From: Temnothorax longispinosus | Lineage: Eukaryota > Arthropoda > Insecta > Hymenoptera > Formicidae | NCBI RefSeq assembly: GCF_030848805.1 | Contig: NC_092363.1 | Location: 14,168,600-14,232,599, forward strand | DNA length: 64,000 nucleotides | Direction: 5' to 3' | Shown here: in pieces, positions 21,935-32,392 of the stretch | Layout of the letters: every line of letters begins with the position of its first letter | Position numbering within the stretch: position 1 is the stretch's first letter | Program-made: the position numbers and the translations under genes | Notes under the pieces: model-generated | The model's database searches: none | Told to the model about the DNA's origin: nothing | What the model saw: only the letters and a program-made list of their open reading frames with translations

Positions 21935-22513
21935 TCCAAGCCTAGTTTGGTCCTGCAATTTAAAAAGAGTTTTTTTCCAAGGGGTTTTGTCAGGCAATCA
22001 GCCACCTGTTCTGCAGATGGTATACCGATGAGTTCGATCCTTTTGTTCCATACACATTCGCAAAGATAGTGAAACTTTACGTCAATGTGCTTAGACCTCT
22101 TGGTTTCTGGATTACGAGAGACGTATATACAACCTTATTGGTTTGTCCTCGTAAATCACTACAGGCAGCATTAGATCAATCTTCAAGTCAACCAGTACTT
22201 TAATGAACCAGGAAGCTTCCATGGCTGAAGCGGCGGCAGACACATATTCTGCCTCAGTGGTAGAGCATGTAACGATTGGTTGCTTCTTGCTACACCACAT
22301 GACAGTATTTCCGTATACTTGAAATAGGAAACCGCTGGTGGACTTTCTGTCGTCCAAGTCGTTAGCCCAATCCGAATCGGCATAACCAATCAGGGGCCTT
22401 TTAGTAAAGCGTTTGTACACCAGTTTTATATTCGCAGTGCCTTTCAGATATCGCAGCACTCGCTTTAGATGTGCAAAGTGCTCATCAGTGGCAGCGTCTT
22501 GGTACCTACTCAA
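21935..22513 (-). pseudogene. Copia A RNase H domain
   Basis: RNase H of the polyprotein. GYADSDWAND (first Asp), STSGFLF and STTEAEYVSAA (Glu) are in the frame from 22513. A one-base shift near 22130 breaks the sequence at the IYEDK/IYVSRN junction. The normal C-terminus, with a KHIDVKFHYL-like segment and ADCLTKPLGKK, is then read in another frame down to about 21935. The end overlaps the purine tract, as is usual in copia. Confidence 0.85.
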
Positions 22514-23541
22514 GTACCCAACAGCAAAACATACAAGTCAGGTCTGGTACCCAACATCAAATACATGAGGCTTCCAAGTAATTCCTTGTATGGGAGTTCA
22601 GTAACATCAGCGTCGTCATTTCGCCTCAGTTTACAGTTCATTTCCATTGGGGTACTCACGGGATTACATTCCTTCATGCCAAACCGTTCCAGTATTCGTA
22701 GCAAGTATTCGGATTGGTCAATGGTCAGTACGCCCTTCTCATTGTCGATAGTTACCGTCATTCCCATAAACGTCTTCACCACTCCGAGGTCCTTCATCCG
22801 GAATTCTTCTGATAATCTCCGTTTGACAAAGTTTATGACGTTTGAGTTGTTGTCACATAGGAGCATGTCATCTACATATAGTACAAGATAGATGATTGTA
22901 AGGCCAACCACTAACACGTAGAGACAATAATCAGATTCGGAACGCACAAAACCCAGAGTCAGGATGAATTCATGAAACCGATCGTTCCAGCACCTGGGGC
23001 TTTGCTTCAGGCCATATAATGACTTGATCAATTTCAGAACATAACCATCAGGTACCGGTACTCCATCAGGTGGCTTCAGGTAAACAGTTTCTTCTAGATG
23101 TCCGTGTAGAAAAGCTGTCGTCACATCCAGATGACAAAACTCAAACCCGTGTTGTATGCCGACAGCAAATAACAGTCGGATTGTGCACAATCGAGCTACC
23201 GGTGAATACGTTTCAAAATAATTAATACCGGCCTTTTGCATGTAACCTTTAGCTACAAGTCGTGCTTTAGGTTTCCTTTCACCGTCCTCGGAAGTCTTTA
23301 GTTTAAAAATCCAACGAGAGCCAATTAACTTGATGTTATTAGGCTTCTTAACAACAGACCAGGTGCCATTTTCAACCAGTGAATTCAGTTCCTCTTGAAT
23401 TGCTGCGCGCCACTCTGCTTCGTCGTGTCTATCGGCGACATCCTTAAAATCCTTAGGTACATCGTCTAGCAGGTCACTCGCGTGATAAGCCATGTGTCCT
23501 TCAAAATCATCAAGGACAAAGTCTTTATATCTTATAGGCAT
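22510..23541 (-). pseudogene. Copia A reverse transcriptase domain
   Basis: A 343-residue open frame covering the copia RT: WRAAIQEELNSL and NGTWSVV at the entry, KARLVAKGYMQ, FCHLDVTTAFLHG (motif A Asp), SLYGLKQSPRCWN (motif B) and LVLYVDDMLL (catalytic Asp pair, around residue 220). ILERFGMKECNPVSTPM and GSLMYLMLGTRPD follow. The catalytic residues are all present. The true polyprotein frame enters near 23535 by a frame change, so the Met at 23541 is internal, and the C-terminal eight residues are out of frame. Confidence 0.92.
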
Positions 23542-25224
23542 TTTTGAAATACGTTGCGGGCGACCAGTCGAGGGCGATTCAGCAGGAGTAGCATCAGGAG
23601 TTGCAATTCATCATCTGTTTCACTTTCTGGAGGTTTCTTAGGAGTTTCAAAGTCACTCGTCCTCTTCAGCGACATCCTTGCATTCTTGTTGACTGCGGTT
23701 GGCGGTGTCTTAGGAGACTCTGGAGTACTCAGTGTCGACGGTGTCTTAACAGGAGTTTGCGGACGTATAGGCGCATCATTCTCTATTTCGTCTTCTTCGT
23801 CGACTTCAATTACATCACCTACACGGCTTTCATCGAATTTGACGTCACGAGAATAAATCAATTTGCGAGTGTCAGGATTCCAAAGACGATAACCATTTGG
23901 ACCATAGCCAACCATAATGCATGTTACTGTGTTGTCATCCAACTTAGTACGTCTCTCTTTTGGCACCAAAGCATAAGCGTAACAACCAAACACCTTCAGC
24001 TTCGATAGGTCTGGCTTGTGACCATACCAAGCTTCATATGGAGTTTTATTTGGAACAGCTTCAGTAGGCGTGCGATTTGTCAGGTAAGCGGCAACCAGAA
24101 CAGCTTCGCCCCATAGTTCCTTAGGAGCCTTGGCTTCGATTAACATTGACTTGGCACGTTCCATCAGAGTTTGGTTCATTCTCTCTGAAACTCCATTTAA
24201 TTCCGGTGTATAAGGTGTAGTGTATTCTAATGTTACGCCTTTGACTTGCATAAAGTTTTCATTTCATTTGAGCAATACTCACCGCCATTATCACAGCGCA
24301 ATCGGGAAATTTTACAACCAAAATGAGCTTCTGCCATGGACTTGTATTCCTCAGCAGGTAAGTAGCAGTCATGTGTGTGAGATCGTCGATAAATGTGCAA
24401 AAATATCTTCTGTCATCATGACTGGCAACGTTTGACGGTCCACAAACGTCAGAGTGCACCAAAGCAAGTGGTCTCTTAGCCCGGACTCTTGTATTATTAA
24501 ACGGCAATTTGGTTTGTTTTGCCTTAACACAGCTTTCGCAGAAATCTAGATCATCGAACTTGCAATCGATACCATTTGCCATCTTCTTTGTGATCAGCTT
24601 GCACATATTTTGATGTCCCAGATGACCGAGTCTTTTGTGCCACAGCATGGTTACTTTGTTCTTGCAATAAACAGTAGTATTTGCAATATCCTTGGATGTA
24701 TGCATTTGTAGATAGTAGAGACCTCCTTTTAGTTCACCTACTCCAACTAGCTTTCTATCCATAAAAATCTTTGCTTGGCCTTTTTCAAATACCACAGACC
24801 CGCCACTTTGATCAATCTTGCTGACGGAAATCAAATTTTGGCGTGATGATGGGGCGTACAGTACATCCTTCAAAACTCCAGACTTCTCCCGCCCATTGAC
24901 CATTAAGTTCATAGGTATGTGTCCACCTTTGACAGCATACATGGATTCACCATCCTTAGCTACGCCGATATTGATAGGAGAGTCTAAATTATGTGACTGA
25001 GGAAGAAGCGAGTCATTATTTACAATATGAGCAGTGCAGCCTGAGTCAATGACACTTTCGAAATTTGTGTATGCCTTCTTACACGATGACGTTATGAATG
25101 CAAATGGTTTGTCAGAACCTGCAGTATCGTCTTTGCTCGTGTTACCTGAATTTGCTTGCTGCTTAGTAAACTTCTTCTTTGCGACTTTACTTCTACATTT
25201 TTGCCTACTTCTACACTTCTGCAT
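23532..25224 (-). pseudogene. Copia A protease and integrase
   Basis: The frame from 25224 carries the protease active site VIDSGCTAH (near 25045), then the integrase zinc domain: WHKRLGHLGH with two His, and CESCVKAK with two Cys. Core residues follow: VHSDVCGPS (first Asp). The CDNGGEY motif with the second Asp is read only after a shift near 24320. The frame from 24251 has YTPELNGVSERMNQTLMER (Glu), the NRTPTEAV segment and the usual acidic, Pro/Thr-rich C-terminal tail. Shifts near 24320, 24255 and 23540 break the protein. Confidence 0.9.
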
Positions 25225-25893
25225 TTATTCGCCTTGTGACCAGGTTTACCACATTTATAACATATTACTTTAGCTTGTGCTTCAAAGGATAGCGGTGTTC
25301 CAGCCGTACCGTCCGTATTTGTTTTTTCGCCCTTTAACTTCAATTCGGCTTCTAATAGGCGGCCTTTTACTCGATCCATGGTTAAGTCGTCTTCTTCGAG
25401 TGTTTCGAGTGTAGCAACGACGGTGTTGTACTCACTTGGCATGGCTATTAGTAGAATATAACCAGTTCTGATTCATCGACTGTACCTCGACCGCCGATTT
25501 ATAGGCTCGAACGGCAGCTTCGAATTCCATAAAAAAATTGCTAAGCGGTTTGTCCTTCTCGCATTTCATGAACATGAGCTTCTTTTTGAGATATACTTTT
25601 GTTCCTAGCGATTTGCGTTCGAATATGGCACACAAGGAATTAATCATCTCGTGGGCGGTAGACTTATCCTTCACGTAATCCAAATGTGAATTTGCGATAC
25701 ACCGTACGATTAAATTCCTCGCCTTCGCATCTGACGTTTTCCAAGCAGCGGATTCTAGATCTGTGGCTGTCGGTATCTTTTTCGCATGTTCTCCAACTTC
25801 CTTGTCTTCCAGCAGTGCTAGGATACGGAATTTCCATGACGAAAAGTCAGCCCCAGCAAATGGTGTAATTCCAAACGTGTTGCTCGGGTCCAT
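25092..25893 (-). pseudogene. Copia A gag with zinc knuckle
   Basis: The ATG at 25893 lies just inside the primer site, so the polyprotein starts within a few bases of the LTR. The N-terminal half (25893-25432) has the copia gag hallmark FAGADFSSWKFRILALLED. A frame change near 25435 moves to 25442-25092, where CYKCGKPGHKANKC (CCHC knuckle, about 25268-25227) binds RNA during packaging. A second shift in the region joins the protease frame. Confidence 0.9.
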
Positions 25894-25897
25894 AACC

Positions 25898-26158
25898 TAT
25901 TAAGGAAATTGATTTCGAAAAGGAAAAAGTTTCAAAAAGGATATCTGGATAATCTGCCGAAACTAAATTCTGCTCTGTATAGATATATTTATATATTGAA
26001 CTTTTATTATAACTCAGAGCTTGTCCAACTTAATACAGCTTGAATATCTTTCTGATAATAAAATGTATGACTTGTTATATAAGAGAGAGAGAAGACTCGA
26101 TACAAAACAAAAATTATATAGATAGGAAACTTAGATGGTGGCGCTGGTAGTGCATTAA
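25898..26158 (-). repeat. Copia A 5' LTR, inner part
   Basis: Nearly identical to 21609-21872. It stops after GCATTAA, where GGGTCGACAGGAGT begins. The missing 51 bases of LTR are at 37930-37980 with one substitution relative to the intact copy. Confidence 0.92.
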
Positions 26159-26468
26159 GGGTCGACAGGAGTCACGGCCGAACTCCGAATTGATGTTGGA
26201 GACCTCGCGCGGTGACAATACGAAACTTCGTTTCAGTGTCGCCAACGTCGAGAAACTAACTTCTAGGTTTTATGTGTGAATACGCACACACACCATTGAA
26301 CTGCTCACGCGGGCGCACGGTAGAGAGACATATGCTAAGACTGCGGCGTTGCCGCGTCTGTGCGGCGTTGCCGCGTGCTCCCCGCTTTAGCAATACGGCC
26401 TGAAAATGCTTTCTGGCCGTCCGTAGCAGAAGGCAGTAACGTACCAAGGCTAACAAGCACCCGCTTTA

Positions 26469-26909
26469 GATGAATTTTGTGTTTTGCTGATGTATTTAGA
26501 AAATCCACAATAAACTAGAATGATTTATCAAAATAATTTTATATCAGCGGTGCACACGTACTTTTGTTGTTAAAATTTTGCAGCAAATATTGAGATTCTG
26601 ATGTATTTAAAAATTAGATGGATAATAATGTTGATTAAACACTCCGTTTTTTGGACTTATAATTTCATCATAGATTGCAGGAACAGATGCACTCATGCAA
26701 ATAATGTGACAATTTTTCGTCAAATAATTTTTAAAATAATTTTATTACAAAACTACGCAATTAGGCAGTTCTGTATTGGAAAAAATTAGAAGAAAAATAA
26801 AATAACGACTTTTTTACTTGCTATAGTTTCTATAGTCACTCTCTAAAATACGACAATATCAGAAATAAATGAGAATTAGAAACATCATTATGAGAACACT
26901 TTGCAATAA

Positions 26910-26954
<45 letters not shown>

Positions 26955-27228
26955 TGACATATTATAATATTACAGAAATAAAACTTATTGTGAAATATTT
27001 TCGTATAATGTGAAATAAAGTTTTATAACATTAAAAAAAAGAACAAAAAACGGAGTGTAATCAACATTATTATCCATCTAATTTTTAAATACATCAGGAT
27101 CTCAATATTTGCTGCAAAATCTTAACAACAAAACTACGTGTGCACCGCTGATATAAAATCATTTTGATAAATCATTCAAGTTTATTGTGGATTTTCTATA
27201 AATATATTAGCAAAACACAAAATTCATC
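26469..27228. mobile_element. Foldback element with ~185-bp inverted arms
   Basis: Left arm (26469-26654) starts GATGAATTTTGTGTTTTGCT and ends CACTCCGTTTTTTG. The right arm (27044-27228) is its inverted copy with a few differences. TA lies on both sides, fitting a TA-targeting (Tc1/mariner-like) MITE. The loop is AT-rich and includes a TA microsatellite at 26911-26951. The short open frame 26601-26789 has no recognisable content. Confidence 0.85.
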
Positions 27229-27425
27229 TATGTTTTCATTTATTTCCTGCATACTAATTATAATGTATGTAAAAAGATACTGCATCTCTTGCACCTTAAA
27301 TTATTATTTTTTGTAATATAATGTATAAATAATGAATGATGTAAAACATCATTTATTTTATTTGTATGGAAATAAATAGGCAAGCAACAAAAAAACGAAA
27401 AAAGTTATTAGGAACTATATAAGAG

Positions 27426-27599
27426 ATGGTTTCTAATGCATTCAATGCACAAATCTGGATGGACGTTGTTCTACAAATTTTTAATGCAAATCAAAGACCT
27501 ATTAAAGGAATCAAATCCATGTTAATTGCCAGTATGAAATCTACATGTGTCACAAGATTTTGGGACGTATATAGAAAAAGCAGTGACCGAAGCTACTAA
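27426..27599 (+). CDS. Small unrecognised ORF, 57 aa
   Basis: The ATG at 27426 opens a 57-residue frame with balanced composition (Trp, Asp, Arg, Cys present) unlike the AT-rich surroundings, ending in FWDVYRKSSDRSY. It could be a remnant of an element or host protein. No family is recognised, and with this little evidence it may be chance. Confidence 0.2.
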   Translation: MVSNAFNAQIWMDVVLQIFNANQRPIKGIKSMLIASMKSTCVTRFWDVYRKSSDRSY

Positions 27600-27666
27600 A
27601 TTTGTATCCATACGTTTAAAAAAAATTGAGCTTACTAATATAAAAATGGATAAGCGATTATACTTT

Positions 27667-27753
27667 CCCAGATAGCACAGTTGATCTTTATGAATTCATA
27701 AAAATCAGATTCAGATCTTTTTGAATTCATAAAGATCAGCTGTGCTATCTGGG
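27667..27753. mobile_element. 87-bp foldback MITE, CCCAGATAGCACAG ends
   Basis: CCCAGATAGCACAGTTGATC at the left is inverted as GATCAGCTGTGCTATCTGGG at the right, with a short AT-rich, self-complementary centre (TGAATTCATAAA). A target duplication is not clear. Confidence 0.75.
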
Positions 27754-27818
27754 TTGTTACAAATTATTATATTATTAGCACAAGAAATACATATAATTGT
27801 AATAAATTCATATTTTTA

Positions 27819-28601
27819 TCTCTATCTCTATATAAATGAATGTATGTTTGTCCGCTATGCAAATCTACAGTTTTCAAATTAGAACAACCAAATTTGGTAT
27901 ATACTATCTTATGATACTCTAACTTAATTAGACCGTAGACGTATTTTGAGAACCGCATCATCACCGATTTTTTAGGATATCGGTTCTAAAATTTTCCTAA
28001 TGTCTGTCTGTCTGTCTGACTGACTGCGAACTACTCATTTATTAATGGACCGATTTACTGGAAACCGGCCAAAATTTGTCTAACTTTTCGAGAATGCTGT
28101 ACTAATATATAAAATTCTTACGGGTATGTTTGAACGTTATTCTTAAAAATTAATCAACCAAATCTTAAAGTATTATATATGAAATAGGGGTAAAAAAATT
28201 GAGGAATATAATAGAATTCAAAAAATTGTTAATAATAAAGAGGTTACCGATTTCTGTCTAAAAAAAATCTACGTGATTGCTCTAATTTCCGTAAATTTTG
28301 AGATATCGAGCTAATTTTTTTATAGATAAAGTATCATTAAAGATAGGTTGGTGGTATTGAATTTGGCGAGAATCGGTGAAGGGGTTGCCGATTTATGTCT
28401 AAAAAATGTATAAGTTATTTGATGGATTGAGTATCATTTAAGGAAGGTTGTTATTAAATTTGGTGAGGATCATGGGCGATGTAAAAAAGTTACAATTGAC
28501 AATATGTGTTTATGAATCATATATTGGTGGATATAAGATTAGCTAGATATAATAAAGTTATAAAAAAAGACGCCGGGGCGAAGCCCCGGGTAACCAGCTA
28601 G
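27819..28601 (+). mobile_element. Non-autonomous Helitron
   Basis: Starts TCTCTATCTCTATATAAATG after an A, and ends CCAGCTAG before a T, matching Helitron TC...CTRR ends inserted between A and T. A GC-rich hairpin (stem CCGGGGC/GCCCCGG, 28573-28589) lies 8 bases before the final CTAG, as expected. The body has a TGTCTGTCTGTCTGACTGAC run near 28003 and reverse copies of the 150-bp module of 13818-14577. No Rep/helicase is present. The exact 5' base could be 2-6 bases later because of the TCTA repeats. Confidence 0.85.
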
Positions 28602-28754
28602 TTTTAATACAAGTTCCACACATAATACTTTATATTTATTTCCATACAAATTATGAATGATGTTTTACATCATATTTTTATTATAAATTCCAAAACAATA
28701 TTATATAATTTCTTTTATTTTATTATTCATTTTATTCTTTATATTGCTTTTTTA

Positions 28755-29300
28755 TACATATATTATTGCTTCCTCATAGAGGAAGCTTTGTTTTCGTGAA
28801 TTTCGTATATGAACCTTCGATTGCGTATAAAGTTGGGTTTAGTCAACCAAATTTAAAAAAATTATATATGAAATAGGGGTAGAAGAAACCAACGAAGAGA
28901 TTGGTTTTTGAGTTTTTTCTGCCAATATGTTCAGATTGTTGTAAAACGTCGAAATATCGCCTAAAAAAAAATGTTCGTGTGTATGTATGTATGCTTTTGT
29001 TGTCCGTATATATGCTCTAACTTCCGTAATTTTTGAGATATTGAGATGTTTTTTTTTTAATCGATAGAGTATTATTCAAGGAAGGTTGGTATTGAATTTG
29101 GCAATAAGATTTTTTTTTTTTTAAATTTTGAATTTTTTTGGAAATGTTCGTGGTTGCTCTAACTTCCGCAAATTTGGAGATATCGATCTATTTCTAATTT
29201 TATTATATTTTTTAGTCTTTTTTACCCCTAATTCATATATAATTTTTTAAGATTTATTTGATTAGACCCAGCTTTATACGCGATCAAAGGTCCATAATTT
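28755..29300. repeat. Dispersed GCTTCCTC...GAGGAAGC repeat plus Helitron module
   Basis: Begins with the hairpin GCTTCCTCATAGAGGAAGC (about 28770), followed by TTTCGTATATGAACCTTCGA, GCGTATAAAGTTGG and ATATATGAAATAGGGGTAGA. A reverse module like 13818-14577 follows (29035-29190) and then a second, inverted GATCGCATATAAAGC segment. Related copies are at 14690-14815, 34530-35110, 36230-36330 and 47255-47640. Confidence 0.75.
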
Positions 29301-29410
29301 TGATCGCATATAAAGCTAAGTCTAATTATATATTATATTTGTATATTTTATGTATTTATATAATAAAGAAATATAATAAATAATATAATATAAATTATGT
29401 CACTCTTGGT

Positions 29411-29501
29411 CGTGTTCCGAAACTGCCAGTACTAAAAATGTATAGGTCGCGTCACATGTATTATAGATTTTCAGCACTGGCAGTCAATTTCGCGGAACAC
29501 A
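29411..29501. mobile_element. Short foldback MITE
   Basis: CGTGTTCCGAAACTGCCAGT is inverted, imperfectly, as CTGGCAGTCAATTTCGCGGA near 29478-29497. Total about 91 bp. No clear target duplication. Confidence 0.55.
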
Positions 29502-29690
29502 GCTACGGTCTGTATTACAATATATTAAAAATGTTAAAAACGTTAAAAATAGTTATAAAATGTTAAAAATAGTCATTGGTAAGGAGAAAAATAAATTATT
29601 ATTTGACGAAGTATTCAACGTACGTTGAATGTACGGACGTAATGTACGTATTTCGTACGTAATGTACGCTTTTGAATGACAGTCTTTTAA

Positions 29691-30401
29691 AAGGGTAGTA
29701 CAGTCTGGCGGAGGATTGCGGAGGATCAATTTCAGGATTTATTTGTGACGAAGTGGTAGGCCAATCAGGTTCATGGTGTATAAGATATTGAAGTACATGT
29801 TTAGGTGCATTTACAGTATTTTTTATATGAAAAAATATTAAAAAATGTATAGGAGTTATGAGTCATCTCTTCGCACGCGCGCTCGACTACAATGTAGGCA
29901 GTAGCTCCTGTACGGCGTGCCTGAAATGAAAAACGCAAAAAGGGTATTAAATTTAAATGTATTCCCCACCGGTTGACGTTCGAAAATTGTAAAAATGTTA
30001 AAAATTGTGAAAGAGTTATAGCAGAAAGTTATTTTGTGCCAATGAACTTTTTGCCAACTTCTTTTTGTTAAGTGCTATAACTCTTTCACAATTTTTAACA
30101 TTTTTACAATTTTCGAACGTCAACCGGTGGGGAATACATTTAAATTTATTACCCTTTTTGCGTTTTTCATTTCAGGCACGCCGTACAGGAGCTACTGCCT
30201 ACATTGTAGTCAAACGCGCGTGCAAAGAGATGACTCATAACTCCTACATTTTTTAATATTTTTTTATATAAAAATACTGTAAATGCACCTAAACATGTAC
30301 TTCAATATCGTATACACCATGAACCTGATGGCCTACCACTTTGTCACAAATAAATCCTGAAATTGATTCTCCGCAATCCTCTGCCAGACTGTACTACCCC
30401 C
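29691..30401. mobile_element. TTAA-flanked foldback, ~340-bp arms, GGGTAGTACAG ends
   Basis: The left end reads AAGGGTAGTACAGTCTGGC after TTAA (29687-29690). The right end is GCCAGACTGTACTACCCCC before TTAA (30402-30405). The arms are near-perfect inverted copies of about 340 bp around a 40-bp centre. The reading frame at 30065-30256 falls in the right arm and has no domain. It resembles the big 26159-37925 unit in having TTAA flanks and ends with GGG just inside. Confidence 0.85.
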
Positions 30402-30830
30402 TTAAAATGTTGTTTTTTTAAATAGCTGTACATAATTTTGCCCACAAAATTGTACTTTTAAGTACAACATTCCTTAAATAGAATGGTTTCCTTAGCAAAA
30501 TCGAACAACTTTTTCTATTTTAAATGCCCACTCTGTGTAAAAAATGTGGAAGAAAGATATGTATATTATTATTTCATTAAATACATATATGTATATATAT
30601 GTATATATGTAATCCGTGGTTTATAAATTAAGTTTTATATCTGTTCTTTTTGTAATAACATTATTTTTATATCTATTTTGATTTTATTATAACATATTTC
30701 TTTTATTAATTTCAAAAATTGGCTGTAGTTTTCGTAATAGTTTAGATGAGAACGGAAATATTTTTGCTATAAATATGTTATCATTTTCAGTATTATATTA
30801 AGTAAAACATGTGCACTTTTTCCGATTTAA

Positions 30831-31007
30831 CACTAGAAATACCAAAAGCTATTTTCGACCGTTTTTATTTTTTAATATTCTGTTTTTTAAAGTAGAAAAT
30901 TTATATTGTAATAAAAAAATTATTCGATTTATTCGGTCTTTAACATGATTAATGTAACATTACTTTTAAAAATTGAAACGGTAGAAAATTATTTGGTATT
31001 TCTAGTG
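30831..31007. mobile_element. 177-bp piggyBac-like MITE
   Basis: Ends CACTAGAAATACC and GGTATTTCTAGTG are inverted copies. TTAA lies at the left (30827-30830) and TAAA, a one-base variant, at the right (31008-31011). The CACTAG terminus is close to the CCCTAG end of piggyBac. Interior is AT-rich and noncoding. Confidence 0.75.
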
Positions 31008-31929
31008 TAAAGGTTACTTTAGAGTCTTTAGACAATCTATAATTCACGACAGAAGAATTATATAATTCTATTTGTTATGTTTTGTATTTTGTAATCTATA
31101 AGAAAACATTTGAAGATATATAATTAATGCATGTATGATGTATACATATGTCTGTATATGTATATATTTTTTTACATGTACCTCTAATTTTTTGAATGTT
31201 TTTTTGAGAGGGTCCCAATTGCCTACAATCAATTGCCTACAGTGTCGTTTGCCAACATCTCATTTGCCGACAATTCGTTTGCGCACAAAAATTATTGCCT
31301 ACAAGTCGATTGCCTACAAGCACTATTGTGCACAATTAAAAAATTAAGAGACGAATGGACGTTTGCACACAAGATACTATTGCACACAAGCCGCATTGCA
31401 CACATAATATTATTGCCTACAGATCGATTGCCTACAAGCACTATTGCGTACAATTAAAAAATTAAGAGAAGAATGGACGTTTGCACACAAGATACTATTG
31501 CACACAAGCCGCATTGCACACATAATATTATTGCCTACACATCGATTGCCTACAAGCTCTATTGCGCACAATTAAAAAATTAAGAGAAGAATGGACGTTT
31601 GCACACAAGATACTATTGCACACAAGCAACATTGCACACATAATATTATTGCCCACAGATCGATTGCCTACATTGCCTCTATTGCGCACAAATAAAAAAT
31701 TAGGAGACGAATGCACACACGACACTATTACGCACAAGCAACATTGCACACATGAGGTCCGGTTTCTATTGCTGAATTGGCTACACTAGTTCAGAGGGCT
31801 GTACTTCTGAATGAACCGCCCTTCCGATTGAGACAGGGTTTTGCAGGTGATTTTGTCACGATATCTAGAGATTATTTATCGATGTCCTATCTTCGGGTTT
31901 TTTAAATAGTTTTTTTAGATTTTAGCCTG

Positions 31930-32175
31930 ACAATCGTAAACAAAGTGTGCGGCGCTCTACCTCAGGTACGAGGTATTTGTGCAAGCAATGCAGCCGGAAA
32001 ACATAATCCGTGTGCCGGTGGCTTTATAGCATTTTTGACTGGGTCGGGTTTCAAGCCAACTCGAGTTGAGTTATGACGTCACAAGCTCTACTTCTAGGTT
32101 CTAATTAGACGATTTCAGCATGTGACGTAATAACCCAACTCTGGTTATTTTATCTGATACTTACAACGAGCGTTA
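31930..32175. other. Loop sequence of the 3.2-kb foldback, no gene
   Basis: GC-richer noncoding stretch with TATGACGTCACAAGC near 32075 (a CRE-like TGACGTCA) and no open frame of note. Confidence 0.4.
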
Positions 32176-32333
32176 AGCAGGGCACACTCACTTTTTGTAG
32201 AACGTAACAGTAAGGTTTCGACCAATCGCGTTGCTGCTCGATTCGGCCGTCTATAACCGTAGAAGTAAGAATTGAGCAACGCAATTGGTCAAAACTTTAC
32301 TGTTACTGTTACGAAAAGTGGGTGTGCCTTGCT
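32176..32333. mobile_element. 158-bp MITE with AGCA(A/G)GGCACAC ends
   Basis: AGCAGGGCACACTCACTTTT at the left is inverted as AAAAGTGGGTGTGCCTTGCT at the right. The arms continue through AACGTAACAGTAA and CCAATCGCGTTGCT to about 60 bp each. It sits inside the loop of the larger foldback. Confidence 0.75.
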
Positions 32334-32392
32334 TTGGAGCTACCGCAAAAGACTCGTCACGTAGCGTAACGTAACGTGACTTTATGTTTTTA

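Larger units (their letters stand above)
21609..26158 (-). mobile_element. Young Ty1/copia element (copia A), minus strand
   Basis: Complete gene order gag, protease, integrase, RT, RNase H between two LTRs. The LTR copies (21609-21868 against 25898-26158) differ by eye at only two substitutions and two small indels, so the insertion is recent. The primer site GGTTATGGACCCG (25885-25897, minus strand) directly follows the 5' LTR and resembles the internal initiator-tRNA site I recall for Drosophila copia. Six frame changes break the polyprotein. The 5' LTR is interrupted at a TTAA by the unit at 26159-37925; its outer part is at 37930-37980. Confidence 0.92.
27332..28680. repeat. Inverted ATGATGTAAAACATCAT repeats around nested elements
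   Basis: ATGAATGATGTAAAACATCA followed by TTTGTATGGAAATAAAT (about 27332-27376) recurs as ATTTATTTCCATACAAA and ATGATGTTTTACATCAT at about 28637-28676. The pair encloses a MITE and the Helitron, so it probably marks the arms of an older element. Confidence 0.6.
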
